Positions 43,573 through 52,294 of a stretch of DNA of 64,000 nt are shown here, in pieces. The translations under genes and the position numbers were made by a program. Below the pieces are notes generated by a model, which did no database searches, had not been told where the DNA came from, and saw only the letters and a program-made list of their open reading frames with translations. This DNA comes from Hymenobacter sediminis (GTDB lineage: Bacteria > Bacteroidota > Bacteroidia > Cytophagales > Hymenobacteraceae): positions 124,001-188,000 of the forward strand of contig NZ_QKNS01000005.1 of the NCBI RefSeq assembly GCF_003231285.1, in the 5' to 3' direction. The first letter of the stretch is position 1; the number at the start of each line of letters is the position of its first letter.

Positions 43573-45222
43573 TTATCCAATTTTGCGGGCAGTATTGATG
43601 ACGTTCACGGCGTTGAAGCGGGTAGTGGCGGAGCCGTGGCTCACGGCCGATACCTGCGGGGGCTGGCCCTTGCCGTCGAAGAAGGAGCCGAACAGGCGGT
43701 AGTCATTCTGGTCGCAGATGGCAGAGCAGCTGTTCCAGAATTCTACCGTGTTGGTTTGGTAGGCCACATCTTCGAGCATGCCGGCAATTTTGCCTTTCTC
43801 AATAGCATAGAACACCGTGCCACCAAACTGAGAGTTGTAGCGCTGCTGGTCAATAGAGAAGGAGCCGCGGCCGGCAATGTAGATGCCCTTATCCACATTG
43901 CTGATCATCTGATCTACGCTCATTTTCTCGGTGCCCGGCTTGAGGCTGATGTTGGCCATGCGCTGGAACTGCACATCTTCCCACGACTGCGAATAGCAGC
44001 ACCCATCCGATTCGTTTTGGCCCACGATATGGGCTTGGTCCCGAATCTTTTGGTAGTCTACCAGCTTGCCGTCCTTGATGATGTCCCACTGCTTGGTTTT
44101 CACGCCTTCATCGTCGTAGCCTACAGCACCCAGGGAGCCAGGCTGCAGCTTATCGGCTACAATGTTGACGAGCTTCGAGCCGTAGGGCTGGTTTTTTGCT
44201 TTCCATTCCTGGGTAGCGAAAGAGGTGCCAGCATAGTTGGCCTCGTAGCCCAGCACGCGGTCCAGCTCGGTAGCGTGGCCGATGGTTTCGTGGATGGTCA
44301 GGCCCAGGTGGTTCGGGTCGAGCACGAGGTCGAACTTGCCCGGCGTTACCGATTTGGCCGTGATTTTCTCCTTAGCCTGCTTCGCGGCCAGGGTGGCATC
44401 TTCCAGGATATCGTAGCTGTACTTGTAGCCCACCAGGCCCGTACCGGCGGGGCCGGCAATTTTGTCCTGCGCTTTGGGCTGCATGTACTCGTAGCCCATG
44501 CCCATGGGTGAGCTGAGGGCTTCGCGGGTACGGAACTTGCCCGAAGCCCGGTCAATAGCCGTCACGCCGAGCGTCGGCCAGATGCGGTGCACGTCCTGGT
44601 CGATGTAGGAACCGTCGGTGGAGGCGAAATACTTCTGCTCGTTGATCTGGAACAGGGCCGAATTCACGAAGTTGGCGCCGTTGTCGAGGGCCTTGGCGTT
44701 GGCCGCCAGTAATAGGTCTACCTTGTCCTTGATGGGTACCTCAAAGGCGTTTACCTGAATTGGGGTTTTCCAGGTCACCTCGCCATAGCCTTTCTGCGGA
44801 GCCAGCTTCACGGGCTCTTTCTGCACTTTGGCGTTGGCCTTGGCAATCTGCACGGCCAGCTGAGCGGCCTTGGCCATGCCCGCTTCCGTAACTGTATTGG
44901 TGGCCGCGAAGCCCCAGGTGCCGTTGGCAATAACGCGCACCCCAGCCCCGTAGCTTTCTCCATTGGCAATGTTCTGCACCTGCTTTTCGCGGGTGAAGAT
45001 GCTCTGGTTGAGGTAGCGCCCGATACGCACGTCAGCATACGTGGCACCGGCCGATTTGGCCGCGTTCAGGGCCGCGTCGGCTAGGCGTTTTTTGATGGCC
45101 GGGTCCACCTGTTCGAGCAGGCGGGCGGGGTCTATCAGCTCGCCGCCGAAGCCCGGAACCGAGGGCAGAAACATGGCCCCGGTAGCGAGGCCGGTCAGCC
45201 CCACGAAGTCGCGTCGTTTCAA
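43573..45222 (-). CDS. tldD: TldD-like metalloprotease with twin-arginine signal, copy 2
   Basis: The catalytic motif is intact in LGLTIHETIGHATELDRV (H-E-T-I-G-H). The only ATG that gives a longer frame is at 45336 and adds 38 residues that match nothing in copy 1. A TTG at 45222 gives LKRRDFVGLTGLATGAMFLP, aligned residue by residue with the Tat signal of copy 1 (MNRRDFVGVTG...). I therefore choose the TTG start, giving 549 residues, exactly the length of copy 1. The gene precedes tldE copy 2. Sequence similarity with copy 1 is high over the full length, which points to tandem duplication. Confidence 0.9.
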   Translation of the reverse strand: MKRRDFVGLTGLATGAMFLPSVPGFGGELIDPARLLEQVDPAIKKRLADAALNAAKSAGATYADVRIGRYLNQSIFTREKQVQNIANGESYGAGVRVIANGTWGFAATNTVTEAGMAKAAQLAVQIAKANAKVQKEPVKLAPQKGYGEVTWKTPIQVNAFEVPIKDKVDLLLAANAKALDNGANFVNSALFQINEQKYFASTDGSYIDQDVHRIWPTLGVTAIDRASGKFRTREALSSPMGMGYEYMQPKAQDKIAGPAGTGLVGYKYSYDILEDATLAAKQAKEKITAKSVTPGKFDLVLDPNHLGLTIHETIGHATELDRVLGYEANYAGTSFATQEWKAKNQPYGSKLVNIVADKLQPGSLGAVGYDDEGVKTKQWDIIKDGKLVDYQKIRDQAHIVGQNESDGCCYSQSWEDVQFQRMANISLKPGTEKMSVDQMISNVDKGIYIAGRGSFSIDQQRYNSQFGGTVFYAIEKGKIAGMLEDVAYQTNTVEFWNSCSAICDQNDYRLFGSFFDGKGQPPQVSAVSHGSATTRFNAVNVINTARKIG

Positions 45223-45363
45223 GAAGGTAAAAGTTTGGGTGATGGAGGAATGGAAAGCAAAGGAAAATGCAGGCCGGAGGCCCGCCAATTGTAACCAATT
45301 GACGCAACTACCGTAGCGGGGCTGCATTATAGGCAAAGAACCTCGGAATTCGTTGCCAATTCC

Positions 45364-46395
45364 TTAATCAATCAGCCGCAAAAGTTCATTTGCTATCTGC
45401 TGCCAGGGCTGGCTAAGGTCCAGCGTGATGATGCGCACGGGGTGTCCCCCTAGACTGTAGCGCACATCCAGAGCTTGGGCCGCGGCTGGGTACAGCAGAA
45501 TGCCTTCTAATTGCTGCTCAGGGGCTATGGGCTGATTTTGCAGGTAGGCGTAGAGCTGGTAGAGGTGGGGCGAAATCAGCTTTTGCTGGTTGTAGCGGGG
45601 CTTAAGGGCCGCTGCGTAATATTTGGTATCCAGAATAATTTTTCGCTCTGGACTTTCGAGCGAGGTATCGGTAATCATGGTAGGTAGCAGATGCAGGGCA
45701 TCGGGTGCTTCGGCTTCGGCCTGCCACTGAATCGTTTCGCTCAATACCCGAAACCGGCGCTGCTCCAGGCGGTAAAAATTGCGCACGAACTGCTCGAAAA
45801 TACGCGCCATCAGGGTCTCGTCGCGGCGGAAGTCGCGGAAGCGGGTAGCCCCGGTTGCATCTGGGGTGGGTAGAGCGCTCTGATAAATTAGCTCACACAC
45901 ACTCAATAAGAAGCCCAACTGCCCGACCGGCCTCAATCGCCGCACAGCGCGCAACGTAGCGGCAGTAGGCAACTCGGGTGTTACTGCTGCTGGGAAGCGG
46001 CGCATTACTACCCGTACTTCGTGGCGCAAGGCAGTTGGCAAACTGCGGGTGCGGCTGAGCTGCTGTAGAGTGCCCAGCACTAAACGAGTTAGCGCTGTAT
46101 CGGGTCCTAACTCATCAAACTCGCACACTATCCGCCCGCGCCGTAGCAGGTCGCGGCTAAGGGTAGGAGCCAGTTGCACGCGGCCCCGCAACTCTCCTAG
46201 TTCCTCAGTGCGCTCTGTATAAGCTACCGGCAGCCCCTGCCGCAACTGCCGGCGGGTAGCCACAAGTAGTACACGCGTAAGCAGCTCCAGGGGCCGATGA
46301 AACGCGCCAGTTTCCGTTGCCAGCAGTTCCTCTCGCTCCGGCAGCCGGTTCCAGGCGTAGCATAGCAGGTAGTAGAGGTTCTGGATAGGAATCAT
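45364..46395 (-). CDS. mcrC: McrC-like nuclease subunit of a modification-dependent restriction system
   Basis: From the ATG at 46395 the product is 343 residues and starts MIPIQNLYYLLCYAWNRLPE, the standard McrC N-terminus. It contains a PD-(D/E)xK-type core near the C-terminal third with RKIILDTKYYAA (D-x-K) preceded by acidic residues. McrC is the endonuclease partner of McrB; McrBC cuts DNA with modified cytosine using GTP. The frame from 46512 adds 39 residues inside the mcrB gene and is rejected. It starts 8 bp after the mcrB stop, so the two are translated from one message. Confidence 0.9.
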   Translation of the reverse strand: MIPIQNLYYLLCYAWNRLPEREELLATETGAFHRPLELLTRVLLVATRRQLRQGLPVAYTERTEELGELRGRVQLAPTLSRDLLRRGRIVCEFDELGPDTALTRLVLGTLQQLSRTRSLPTALRHEVRVVMRRFPAAVTPELPTAATLRAVRRLRPVGQLGFLLSVCELIYQSALPTPDATGATRFRDFRRDETLMARIFEQFVRNFYRLEQRRFRVLSETIQWQAEAEAPDALHLLPTMITDTSLESPERKIILDTKYYAAALKPRYNQQKLISPHLYQLYAYLQNQPIAPEQQLEGILLYPAAAQALDVRYSLGGHPVRIITLDLSQPWQQIANELLRLID

Positions 46396-46403
46396 TTGGT
46401 AAA

Positions 46404-47765
46404 CTACTTGGCCAGCAGCTTCTTTTTTTGCTGAGTTGCTTTGGCCGGCTGATCGAGCCAGTAGTCGTCCAGCAAGGGCGCAATTTCTTGTTCCAGAATC
46501 AGCTGCAGCCACTCTGGGGCCGCAGCAGGAGTAGGAGGCGGCTGGCAGAAGTAGCTGTGACCGATGCAGAAATCGGGGCCCAACTCAGGATCGTCCGCAA
46601 TAACCTGGTTTAGCTCCGTGAGGCGGGTAGTAAGGCGGCTGACGACGGCGGCAGGAACTTGCTGCGCCTTCAGAAAATCTTGCAGGGGTCCGCCAAACTC
46701 GGGTTCCAGATTTACGAAGGCAAAGCGGCGCCGCAGAGCATAATCCAGCGGAGTCAAGCTGCGGTCGGCCAGGTTCATGGTGCCAATGAGGTGCACGTTA
46801 TCAGGCACAAAGAACGGCGGACTTCCGGCTTGCGCGTAGGGTAGGCGCACGGCATGCCCAGCCCCCCGCTTATCGGCCTCCAGTAGCAGTAATAGCTCCC
46901 CAAAAATACGAGCCACGTTGCCGCGGTTCAGCTCGTCAATTAGCAGAAAATAGGGACGTTCCGGATCCTGTGCGGCGCGGTGGCAGAAGTCTACCAAAAT
47001 GCCATCCTGCAGTTGAAAACTGCCGGCGCCATCAGGTCGGAAGCCCTGCACGAAGTCCTCATAGCTATAGCTGGGGTGAAACTGTACCAACTCTACCCGG
47101 CTGGCATCGGTAGCGCCTAGCTCCAGCCAGGCCAGGCGGCGAGCCAGAAACGTTTTGCCTGTGCCGGGCGGACCCTGCAGAATCAGGTTGCGGCGCCGAC
47201 GTAGGGCTGCCAAGGTCGTGTCCAGCTTTTCTTCGGAAAGAAAGAGCTCGGCTAGCGCCTGTTTCCGGTCGTAGGGCTCTGGGGCGGGCCGCTGATACGT
47301 TGGCGCGGGTTCGTGTACTTCAGAGGGGGTAGGGGCCGGCGTTGCTTCCGGCTCGTTTGCGGCATCGGGAGGGGTAGGGCGCCCCTGTTTTTTGCCCTTG
47401 GCTGGTGGGGTTTCGCGGGTGGTGCCGGTGTAAAGCTCCTGCATCTGTTCCTGAGCAGCCACGTCACCATCGAGCAAGGAGGAGTTTTCGAGGGTGGGGC
47501 GCTTGGTAGCAATGGTGAAATCGAGCTGCTCCAGCACGCGGTTGGTAGGCGCGCCGGCGGGTAGCGGCCAGGGCGCATCAGCAACGCCGGTAGCCAACCG
47601 AAACGCTAGTTGGGCCACAGCCCGCGGGGCGTAGCGCTTACCCTTGAAAACCAGATCGTACACGGTGCTCAGGGGCATACGGGGACCTTCGTGGTCCATC
47701 TGACGAAGGGCCGCAATAACCTGGTCGCGGGTAAGGTGGGTAGGGTCGAGGTCGGGAGTCGGCAT
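46404..47765 (-). CDS. mcrB: McrB-like AAA+ GTPase with ScoMcrA-like N-terminal head domain
   Basis: The 453-residue protein has a Walker A (LQGPPGTGKTFLARRLAWLE), Walker B FLLIDELNRGNVARIFGELL, and the McrB-type MNLADRSLTPLDYALRRRF sensor region. Residues 10-90 (TRDQVIAALRQMDHEGPRM, then YDLVFKGKRYAPRAVAQLAF) follow the pattern of the head domain at the N-terminus of ScoMcrA-like enzymes, which in that system recognise modified DNA with other domains. The linker (about 90-165) is charged and Pro-rich. No SRA or DUF3578 domain is present, so base recognition is uncertain. It is the upstream gene of the mcrBC pair. Confidence 0.88.
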   Translation of the reverse strand: MPTPDLDPTHLTRDQVIAALRQMDHEGPRMPLSTVYDLVFKGKRYAPRAVAQLAFRLATGVADAPWPLPAGAPTNRVLEQLDFTIATKRPTLENSSLLDGDVAAQEQMQELYTGTTRETPPAKGKKQGRPTPPDAANEPEATPAPTPSEVHEPAPTYQRPAPEPYDRKQALAELFLSEEKLDTTLAALRRRRNLILQGPPGTGKTFLARRLAWLELGATDASRVELVQFHPSYSYEDFVQGFRPDGAGSFQLQDGILVDFCHRAAQDPERPYFLLIDELNRGNVARIFGELLLLLEADKRGAGHAVRLPYAQAGSPPFFVPDNVHLIGTMNLADRSLTPLDYALRRRFAFVNLEPEFGGPLQDFLKAQQVPAAVVSRLTTRLTELNQVIADDPELGPDFCIGHSYFCQPPPTPAAAPEWLQLILEQEIAPLLDDYWLDQPAKATQQKKKLLAK

Positions 47766-47890
47766 CCGGTTCTAAAGTACAGGCAAAACACCGTTGCCGC
47801 CGCGTTTGCTCCCCAGGCGGTAAAATAGTGAAGTTGCGAATTTGTGAGTTGGTGGTTGGAAATAAGTAAGTAGGTAGTAAAGAAATGGCT

Positions 47891-47978
47891 GTCATCCTGA
47901 GCGGAGCGAAGGACCTCTACTGCTTCGTTGCGATAGTAATTACCCTTAGTAGAGGTCCTTCGCTCCGCTCAGGATGAC
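47891..47978. repeat. 88-bp hairpin element (repeat B)
   Basis: Perfect 31-nt arms, starting GTCATCCTGAGCGGAGCGAA (47891-47921) and their complement (47948-47978), surround a 26-nt loop. It lies between the sigma-54 activator gene and mcrB and can act as a terminator for the former. GTCATCCTGAGCGGAGCGAA-type sequences occur widely as intergenic repeats in bacteria. Confidence 0.88.
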
Positions 47979-48001
47979 AAGCGTATCAACTCACCATTTC
48001 A

Positions 48002-50107
48002 CTATTTCACCACTTCCACCGTCCGCTGGATACCCAGCTTTTTCATGCGGGCCTCCAGGGTTTTAGGGTTGATGTCGAGCAGGACGGCGGCACCGTTGGG
48101 GCCACTGACGCGGCCGCTGGTGCGGCGCAGGGCTGCCAGAATATGGTCGCGCTCCTGGTCTTTGAGGGTTTTAAGCGGGCCGCCGGTTTCGGGCGTGGCG
48201 GGGGCTACCTGCGCGGCGGCCGAGAAGCCCGCAAACTCTAGAAATGGTCCCTGGCTGACGATGACTGCCTGTTCCAGTACGTGCTCTAGCTCGCGCACAT
48301 TACCGGGCCAGCCATATTGGCGCAACGCTTTCAGGTCTCGCTCACGCAGTCCGCGCACGGGCTTGCCCATCTGCTTGGTGAAGCGCTCCAGGAAGTACCG
48401 CATCAGGGGCTCAATGTCGTCGGGCCGCTCGCGTAAGGCCGGCAGCCGGATGAGAAACACATTGAGGCGGTAATATAAGTCGGCGCGGAAGTGGCCGGCA
48501 GCTACCTCATCTTCCAGCACCCGGTTGGTAGCCGCAATAACCCGCACATCGGTATGAATAACGCGCCGGCCGCCAATGCGCTCAAACTCCTTTTCCTGCA
48601 ATACCCGCAGCAGCTTGGCTTGCAAGTCGAGGGGTAGTTCACCCACTTCATCCAGGAAAATGGTGCCGCCATCGGCCAGCTCAAACTTACCTATGCGCCT
48701 GTCGTGGGCCCCGGTGAAGGCGCCCTTTTCGTGGCCAAACAGTTCGCTCTCAATAAGCTGAGCAGGTAAAGCAGCACAGTTGATTTTGATGAGCGCCCGT
48801 TCCTTGCGGGGCGAGAGGTTGTGCAGGGCCCGCGCCACTAGCTCCTTACCTGTTCCGGTTTCGCCCGTAATCAACACGGTGGTATCGGTGGGGGCTACCT
48901 GTGAGAGGCGGGTGTACACCTGCTGCATCACGGCGCTACCCCCCACAAAGTCGTCGAGGCGGGCGGCGGCGGTAGTATTGATTTCGTCGATGAGGTAAGT
49001 CCGCTCCCGCTCTAGCTGAGCCCGCAGCGCGTCTATCTGCTCAAAAGCTAGCACGTTCTGGATGGCTAGCCGAATCTGCGGTACCAGGGTCTGAATCAGC
49101 TCCAGGTTTTCCTCGGTGAAAGCAAAAGGCTGGCGGCTGGCCAGAATGAGGGCGGCAGTGGGCTCGTCGCCAGTTTTCAGCGGCGCGCAGAGCAACGACT
49201 GCGTACCCCGCTCTTCGCGGATGTAGCGCAGCAGCTCGTAGCGGTTGGCCAATTCCTCTAAATCGGTGCCCACGTACACACCCGGCTTCGAAAACAGCTC
49301 CACCACTGCCTGCTGGCTGGCTTCCAGCGGCGGCATCTCGTCGGCGCGGCTCTCGTCAACGGGTGCGAAGGTGCCGTCGGGCTGTTTGTTGAACTGAGCC
49401 AGGGCTCGCACCGGGGAGCTAGGCTTGCGCACACGCACGCCAAAATAGTCGCATGGCACTACGTGGCTGATTTCGGTGGCAATGGTGCGGAATAACTCTC
49501 CTCGCTCTTTGATACTGAGCAACGCGTTATTTAGAGCTAGCTGCATGGATTTTTCCTGCTCCCGGCGAGCTATATCTTCGAAAGCCAACGTATTAGTCAC
49601 CGCCACTGCTACCAAGCTTCCAATCTTTTCCAGCAAATCAATGTCGTTGGCCGAAAAGTCTGGCTGGCGCCGGGCCACCAAGGACAGCAGCCCCACAAAG
49701 TGGCCACCCGTGCGCAGCGGCACTACCACCGAGTAGCGCATGCCTTTGTCGAGAAGGGCACAGAAGGGCTGGTAGTCCGGATAGCTGGTAAGCAGTTCCT
49801 GCAGGTCGTACTGCTGCAGGCCATGTTGACGCACAAATAGCTCGATGGGCGTATTTTCAATAGGGCCGCGCATAGGCTTACCACCACCGGGGCCAGATTG
49901 GTGGGGTAGCAGCAACTCGCCTAGGTAGTCGCGCAGAAATACACGACGATACTGCTGCTCAGCATCGAGAGTCAGAATGGTGATGGCGTCGAAGGGGAAA
50001 ATTAGGCGCAGCTTTTCCGTGACGCTCCGGAACAAGTCCTCTTTATTTCGGGTGGTAGCAATGGCATCATTCAGATACAAAAGCAGCGAATCATCTTGGT
50101 CTGGCAT
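48002..50107 (-). CDS. Sigma-54-dependent activator with two GAF domains
   Basis: The 701-residue protein has two GAF domains (about 10-160 and 185-350), a AAA+ domain with Walker [16 protein letters not shown] (about 414-428), the sigma-54 contact loop GAFTGA in [13 protein letters not shown], Walker [11 protein letters not shown], and a C-terminal Fis-type HTH (about 650-701, [19 protein letters not shown]). This is the FhlA/NorR-like layout: the GAF domains sense a signal and release ATPase activity to open sigma-54 promoters. No response-regulator receiver domain is present. It is divergent from the tolC efflux operon, where a sigma-54-like promoter and repeated upstream sites are visible, so that operon is its likely target. 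Confidence 0.94.
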   Translation of the reverse strand: MPDQDDSLLLYLNDAIATTRNKEDLFRSVTEKLRLIFPFDAITILTLDAEQQYRRVFLRDYLGELLLPHQSGPGGGKPMRGPIENTPIELFVRQHGLQQYDLQELLTSYPDYQPFCALLDKGMRYSVVVPLRTGGHFVGLLSLVARRQPDFSANDIDLLEKIGSLVAVAVTNTLAFEDIARREQEKSMQLALNNALLSIKERGELFRTIATEISHVVPCDYFGVRVRKPSSPVRALAQFNKQPDGTFAPVDESRADEMPPLEASQQAVVELFSKPGVYVGTDLEELANRYELLRYIREERGTQSLLCAPLKTGDEPTAALILASRQPFAFTEENLELIQTLVPQIRLAIQNVLAFEQIDALRAQLERERTYLIDEINTTAAARLDDFVGGSAVMQQVYTRLSQVAPTDTTVLITGETGTGKELVARALHNLSPRKERALIKINCAALPAQLIESELFGHEKGAFTGAHDRRIGKFELADGGTIFLDEVGELPLDLQAKLLRVLQEKEFERIGGRRVIHTDVRVIAATNRVLEDEVAAGHFRADLYYRLNVFLIRLPALRERPDDIEPLMRYFLERFTKQMGKPVRGLRERDLKALRQYGWPGNVRELEHVLEQAVIVSQGPFLEFAGFSAAAQVAPATPETGGPLKTLKDQERDHILAALRRTSGRVSGPNGAAVLLDINPKTLEARMKKLGIQRTVEVVK

Positions 50108-50182
50108 GGCAAAGCGCTACAGTTAAGATAAAGCAGAAGTGTAGTAAATATTGCTTAAATATCAGGAATAACATTGAGGATA

Positions 50183-50198
50183 TCCTTATATATAAGGA
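50183..50198. promoter_or_regulatory. Perfect 16-bp palindrome, possible activator site
   Basis: TCCTTATATATAAGGA is perfectly palindromic. It lies in the divergent region between the sigma-54 activator and tolC, about 110 bp upstream of the sigma-54-like promoter, at a distance usual for upstream activator sites. Confidence 0.45.
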
Positions 50199-50210
50199 AA
50201 AAAGCACAAT

Positions 50211-50240
50211 GTGTACAAAGTGCAATTGGCAGTGTACAAA
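50211..50240. promoter_or_regulatory. Direct repeats GTGTACAAA, possible enhancer sites
   Basis: GTGTACAAA occurs at 50211-50219 and 50232-50240, 21 bp apart, i.e. two helical turns. Each contains the palindrome TGTACA. They are about 70-90 bp upstream of the sigma-54-like promoter, a usual place for activator binding. Confidence 0.5.
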
Positions 50241-50306
50241 AAATATTTTCGGCCTTTACGAGCTCTAAAGAGGGTTTTCTCTGAAGATTAAAATGATTTT
50301 AACGGG

Positions 50307-50323
50307 TTGGCACGTGGTTAGGT
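50307..50323 (+). promoter_or_regulatory. Sigma-54-like promoter of the tolC efflux operon
   Basis: TTGGCACGTGGTTAGGT matches the -24 box TGGCACG exactly and gives GG-N10-GG, where the consensus has GG-N10-GC; only the -12 C is different. It lies 32 bp before the tolC start codon and is divergent from a sigma-54 activator gene. The promoter is inferred from position and motif. Confidence 0.6.
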
Positions 50324-50354
50324 AAAAGGCGAATATCCTTAAGCTGTTTTTGAT

Positions 50355-51689
50355 ATGCTTTTCCGACCACAATATGCTGCACCGCTACTCGCGACCTTGG
50401 GGTTGCTGGTAGGTAGTGCGGCCCATGCCCAAGTACCCATTGCTACCGCAACGGCGGGTGACTCCTTGACGCTGGAAACTACCGTTCGCTCGGTGTTGGA
50501 TGCCAACCCGGCCATCAATGCTCTGCAAGAAGAAGTAAACCAAGCTCAAAGCCGCCTCGAAGAAAGCCGTACCTATTTGCGCCCGGTAGTAGAAGGTACG
50601 GTGAGTTACACCCGCATCGACCCGGTAGTAAAAATTCCGCTTGGCGACGCCACCTTCCAGCTAGCGCCGGCCAACAACTACGATGGCCACGTAACGGCCC
50701 GCTACACGGTGCTCGACTTTGGTCGCGCCAATGCTGCCATTGAAGCAGCCCGGAGTCGAACTCTTACGGCCGCCGACCAAATCAACGTAACCCGCCGCGA
50801 CCTAGCGTTTGCTGCCGCCCAGAGCTACTATGGTATTCTGTTTGCTCGCGAAGCCATTCGGGTGCAGGATGCCCAAATTGCTTCCCTGCGCCAGCACCAG
50901 CGTGAAATGGAGAAGCGGGTACAGGGTGGGGTCAGCACCAACTTTGATGTGACGACTACCCAGGTGCGCATTGCCCAGGCTCAGGACCGCAAAATCGACC
51001 TGCAGAACCAACTCCGCAACCAAGAGATTCAGCTAGCCCGCCTGCTACACCGTCCTGAGTCGGAAGTGGTGCCAGTGCGCGGCCGCTTTGAGTACAACCC
51101 CCAAGCCGTGGACGTGGCCGCGGCCCTAGCTAAAGGCGCCGAAAACCGCCCTGAGGTTCGTTTGGCCAAGGATGCAGAGGCTTCGGCTACTGCACAGCTG
51201 CGCGTAGCCGAAACCAGCAACAAGCCTACCCTAAACGTGGTGGCTCAAGCTGGCGGCAAAAACGGCTACATCGTGCCTAATCTGGAGCGCGTCCGCTTTA
51301 ATACGGTAGCCGGTGCCCAGCTAAACATCCCGATTTACGATGGCGACCGGAACCGTTATCAGCGCCTTGCGGCTCAGTCGGCTATTAAAGGAGCACAGGC
51401 TCGCACCCAGGACACGCAGGAGCAAGTGCGCGCCGATGTATTGCAGGCTGTGAACAACATGCAGTCGAGTACCGCGCGCTACGATAACTCTGAGGTCCAA
51501 ATCAGTCAGGCAGCCGACGCGCTTACCCGCGCTCAGGCTCGCTACCGCTACGGCGTAGGTAGCAACCTTGATGTGCTGGACGCCGAAACGCAGCTGGCTC
51601 AGTCGCGCCTTTCGCGCCTGCAGGCCATTTACAACTACACCCTCGGCCAATACCAGCTCCGCCGGGCTACCGGCGAGCAGATTTGGTAA
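50355..51689 (+). CDS. TolC family outer-membrane efflux protein
   Basis: The 444-residue protein has a signal peptide (LLATLGLLVGSAAHAQ) and the TolC pattern: long amphipathic helices with heptads (NALQEEVNQAQSRLEESRTY, AQDRKIDLQNQLRNQEIQLA) in two symmetrical repeats, ending in SRLSRLQAIYNYTLGQYQL. It would form the outer-membrane channel and periplasmic tunnel of a tripartite efflux pump. It is the first gene of an operon followed by a universal stress protein and the EmrA/EmrB-like adaptor and pump. The start is ATG at 50355. Confidence 0.93.
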   Translation: MLFRPQYAAPLLATLGLLVGSAAHAQVPIATATAGDSLTLETTVRSVLDANPAINALQEEVNQAQSRLEESRTYLRPVVEGTVSYTRIDPVVKIPLGDATFQLAPANNYDGHVTARYTVLDFGRANAAIEAARSRTLTAADQINVTRRDLAFAAAQSYYGILFAREAIRVQDAQIASLRQHQREMEKRVQGGVSTNFDVTTTQVRIAQAQDRKIDLQNQLRNQEIQLARLLHRPESEVVPVRGRFEYNPQAVDVAAALAKGAENRPEVRLAKDAEASATAQLRVAETSNKPTLNVVAQAGGKNGYIVPNLERVRFNTVAGAQLNIPIYDGDRNRYQRLAAQSAIKGAQARTQDTQEQVRADVLQAVNNMQSSTARYDNSEVQISQAADALTRAQARYRYGVGSNLDVLDAETQLAQSRLSRLQAIYNYTLGQYQLRRATGEQIW

Positions 51690-51787
51690 CGATGAATGGG
51701 TAGAGATGAGGGCATGCGTGAGTTGCTTTTTCGGGCTCCTTATTCGCTCCATCACTTCACTCATTTACTCAACTGCTCATCCACTGT

Positions 51788-52213
51788 ATGACCATCCTGT
51801 GTCCGATTGATTTTTCTGCCGCAACGGAGGCGGTGGTGAAGTACTCGGCCGCGCTGGCGGCGGGTACGGGTGCTGAACTACGGCTGCTGCATGTGCTGGA
51901 GCCGGAACCTCGCGCTACCACGGCTCCCGTGAACGATGTAGAACTGGCTCAGCGGCTGGCTCGGCATCGGGAAGTGGCGCTGGCCACTGGTGCTCAGGTG
52001 ACTACGGCCATCGTTTCGGGTAGCGCCTCGCGAGAAATCGTAGAGGAAGCCCGGCGCCATCCGGCTGATATTATTGTTATAGGTGCTCATGGCCAAACGG
52101 GCCTTACGCGCTTTCTGATGGGTAGTACTGCGGAAACAGTAGTGCGCACCGCCCCGTGCGTGACGCTGCTGGTAAAGCCTGGCTGCCCGAATGCATACCG
52201 CCAATCGGCGTAA
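51788..52213 (+). CDS. Universal stress protein (UspA family)
   Basis: The 141-residue protein starts TILCPIDFSAATEAVVKYSA and ends with the UspA ATP-binding loop GAHGQTGLTRFLMGSTAETV (G-x2-G-x9-G-S/T). It also has LLHVLEPEPR and ADIIVIGAHG. It is a single-domain cytoplasmic UspA fold. It sits between tolC (98 bp) and the emrA-like gene (81 bp), so it is probably part of the efflux operon. A stress protein in a drug-pump operon is unusual. Confidence 0.92.
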   Translation: MTILCPIDFSAATEAVVKYSAALAAGTGAELRLLHVLEPEPRATTAPVNDVELAQRLARHREVALATGAQVTTAIVSGSASREIVEEARRHPADIIVIGAHGQTGLTRFLMGSTAETVVRTAPCVTLLVKPGCPNAYRQSA

Positions 52214-52294
52214 TTAATAGAGGTAGGAAGTGGGCTTTGCCCTACTACCTGCCTTTCCCCAACAACCCCCGACACCGAACAACCAAGTACCCAT

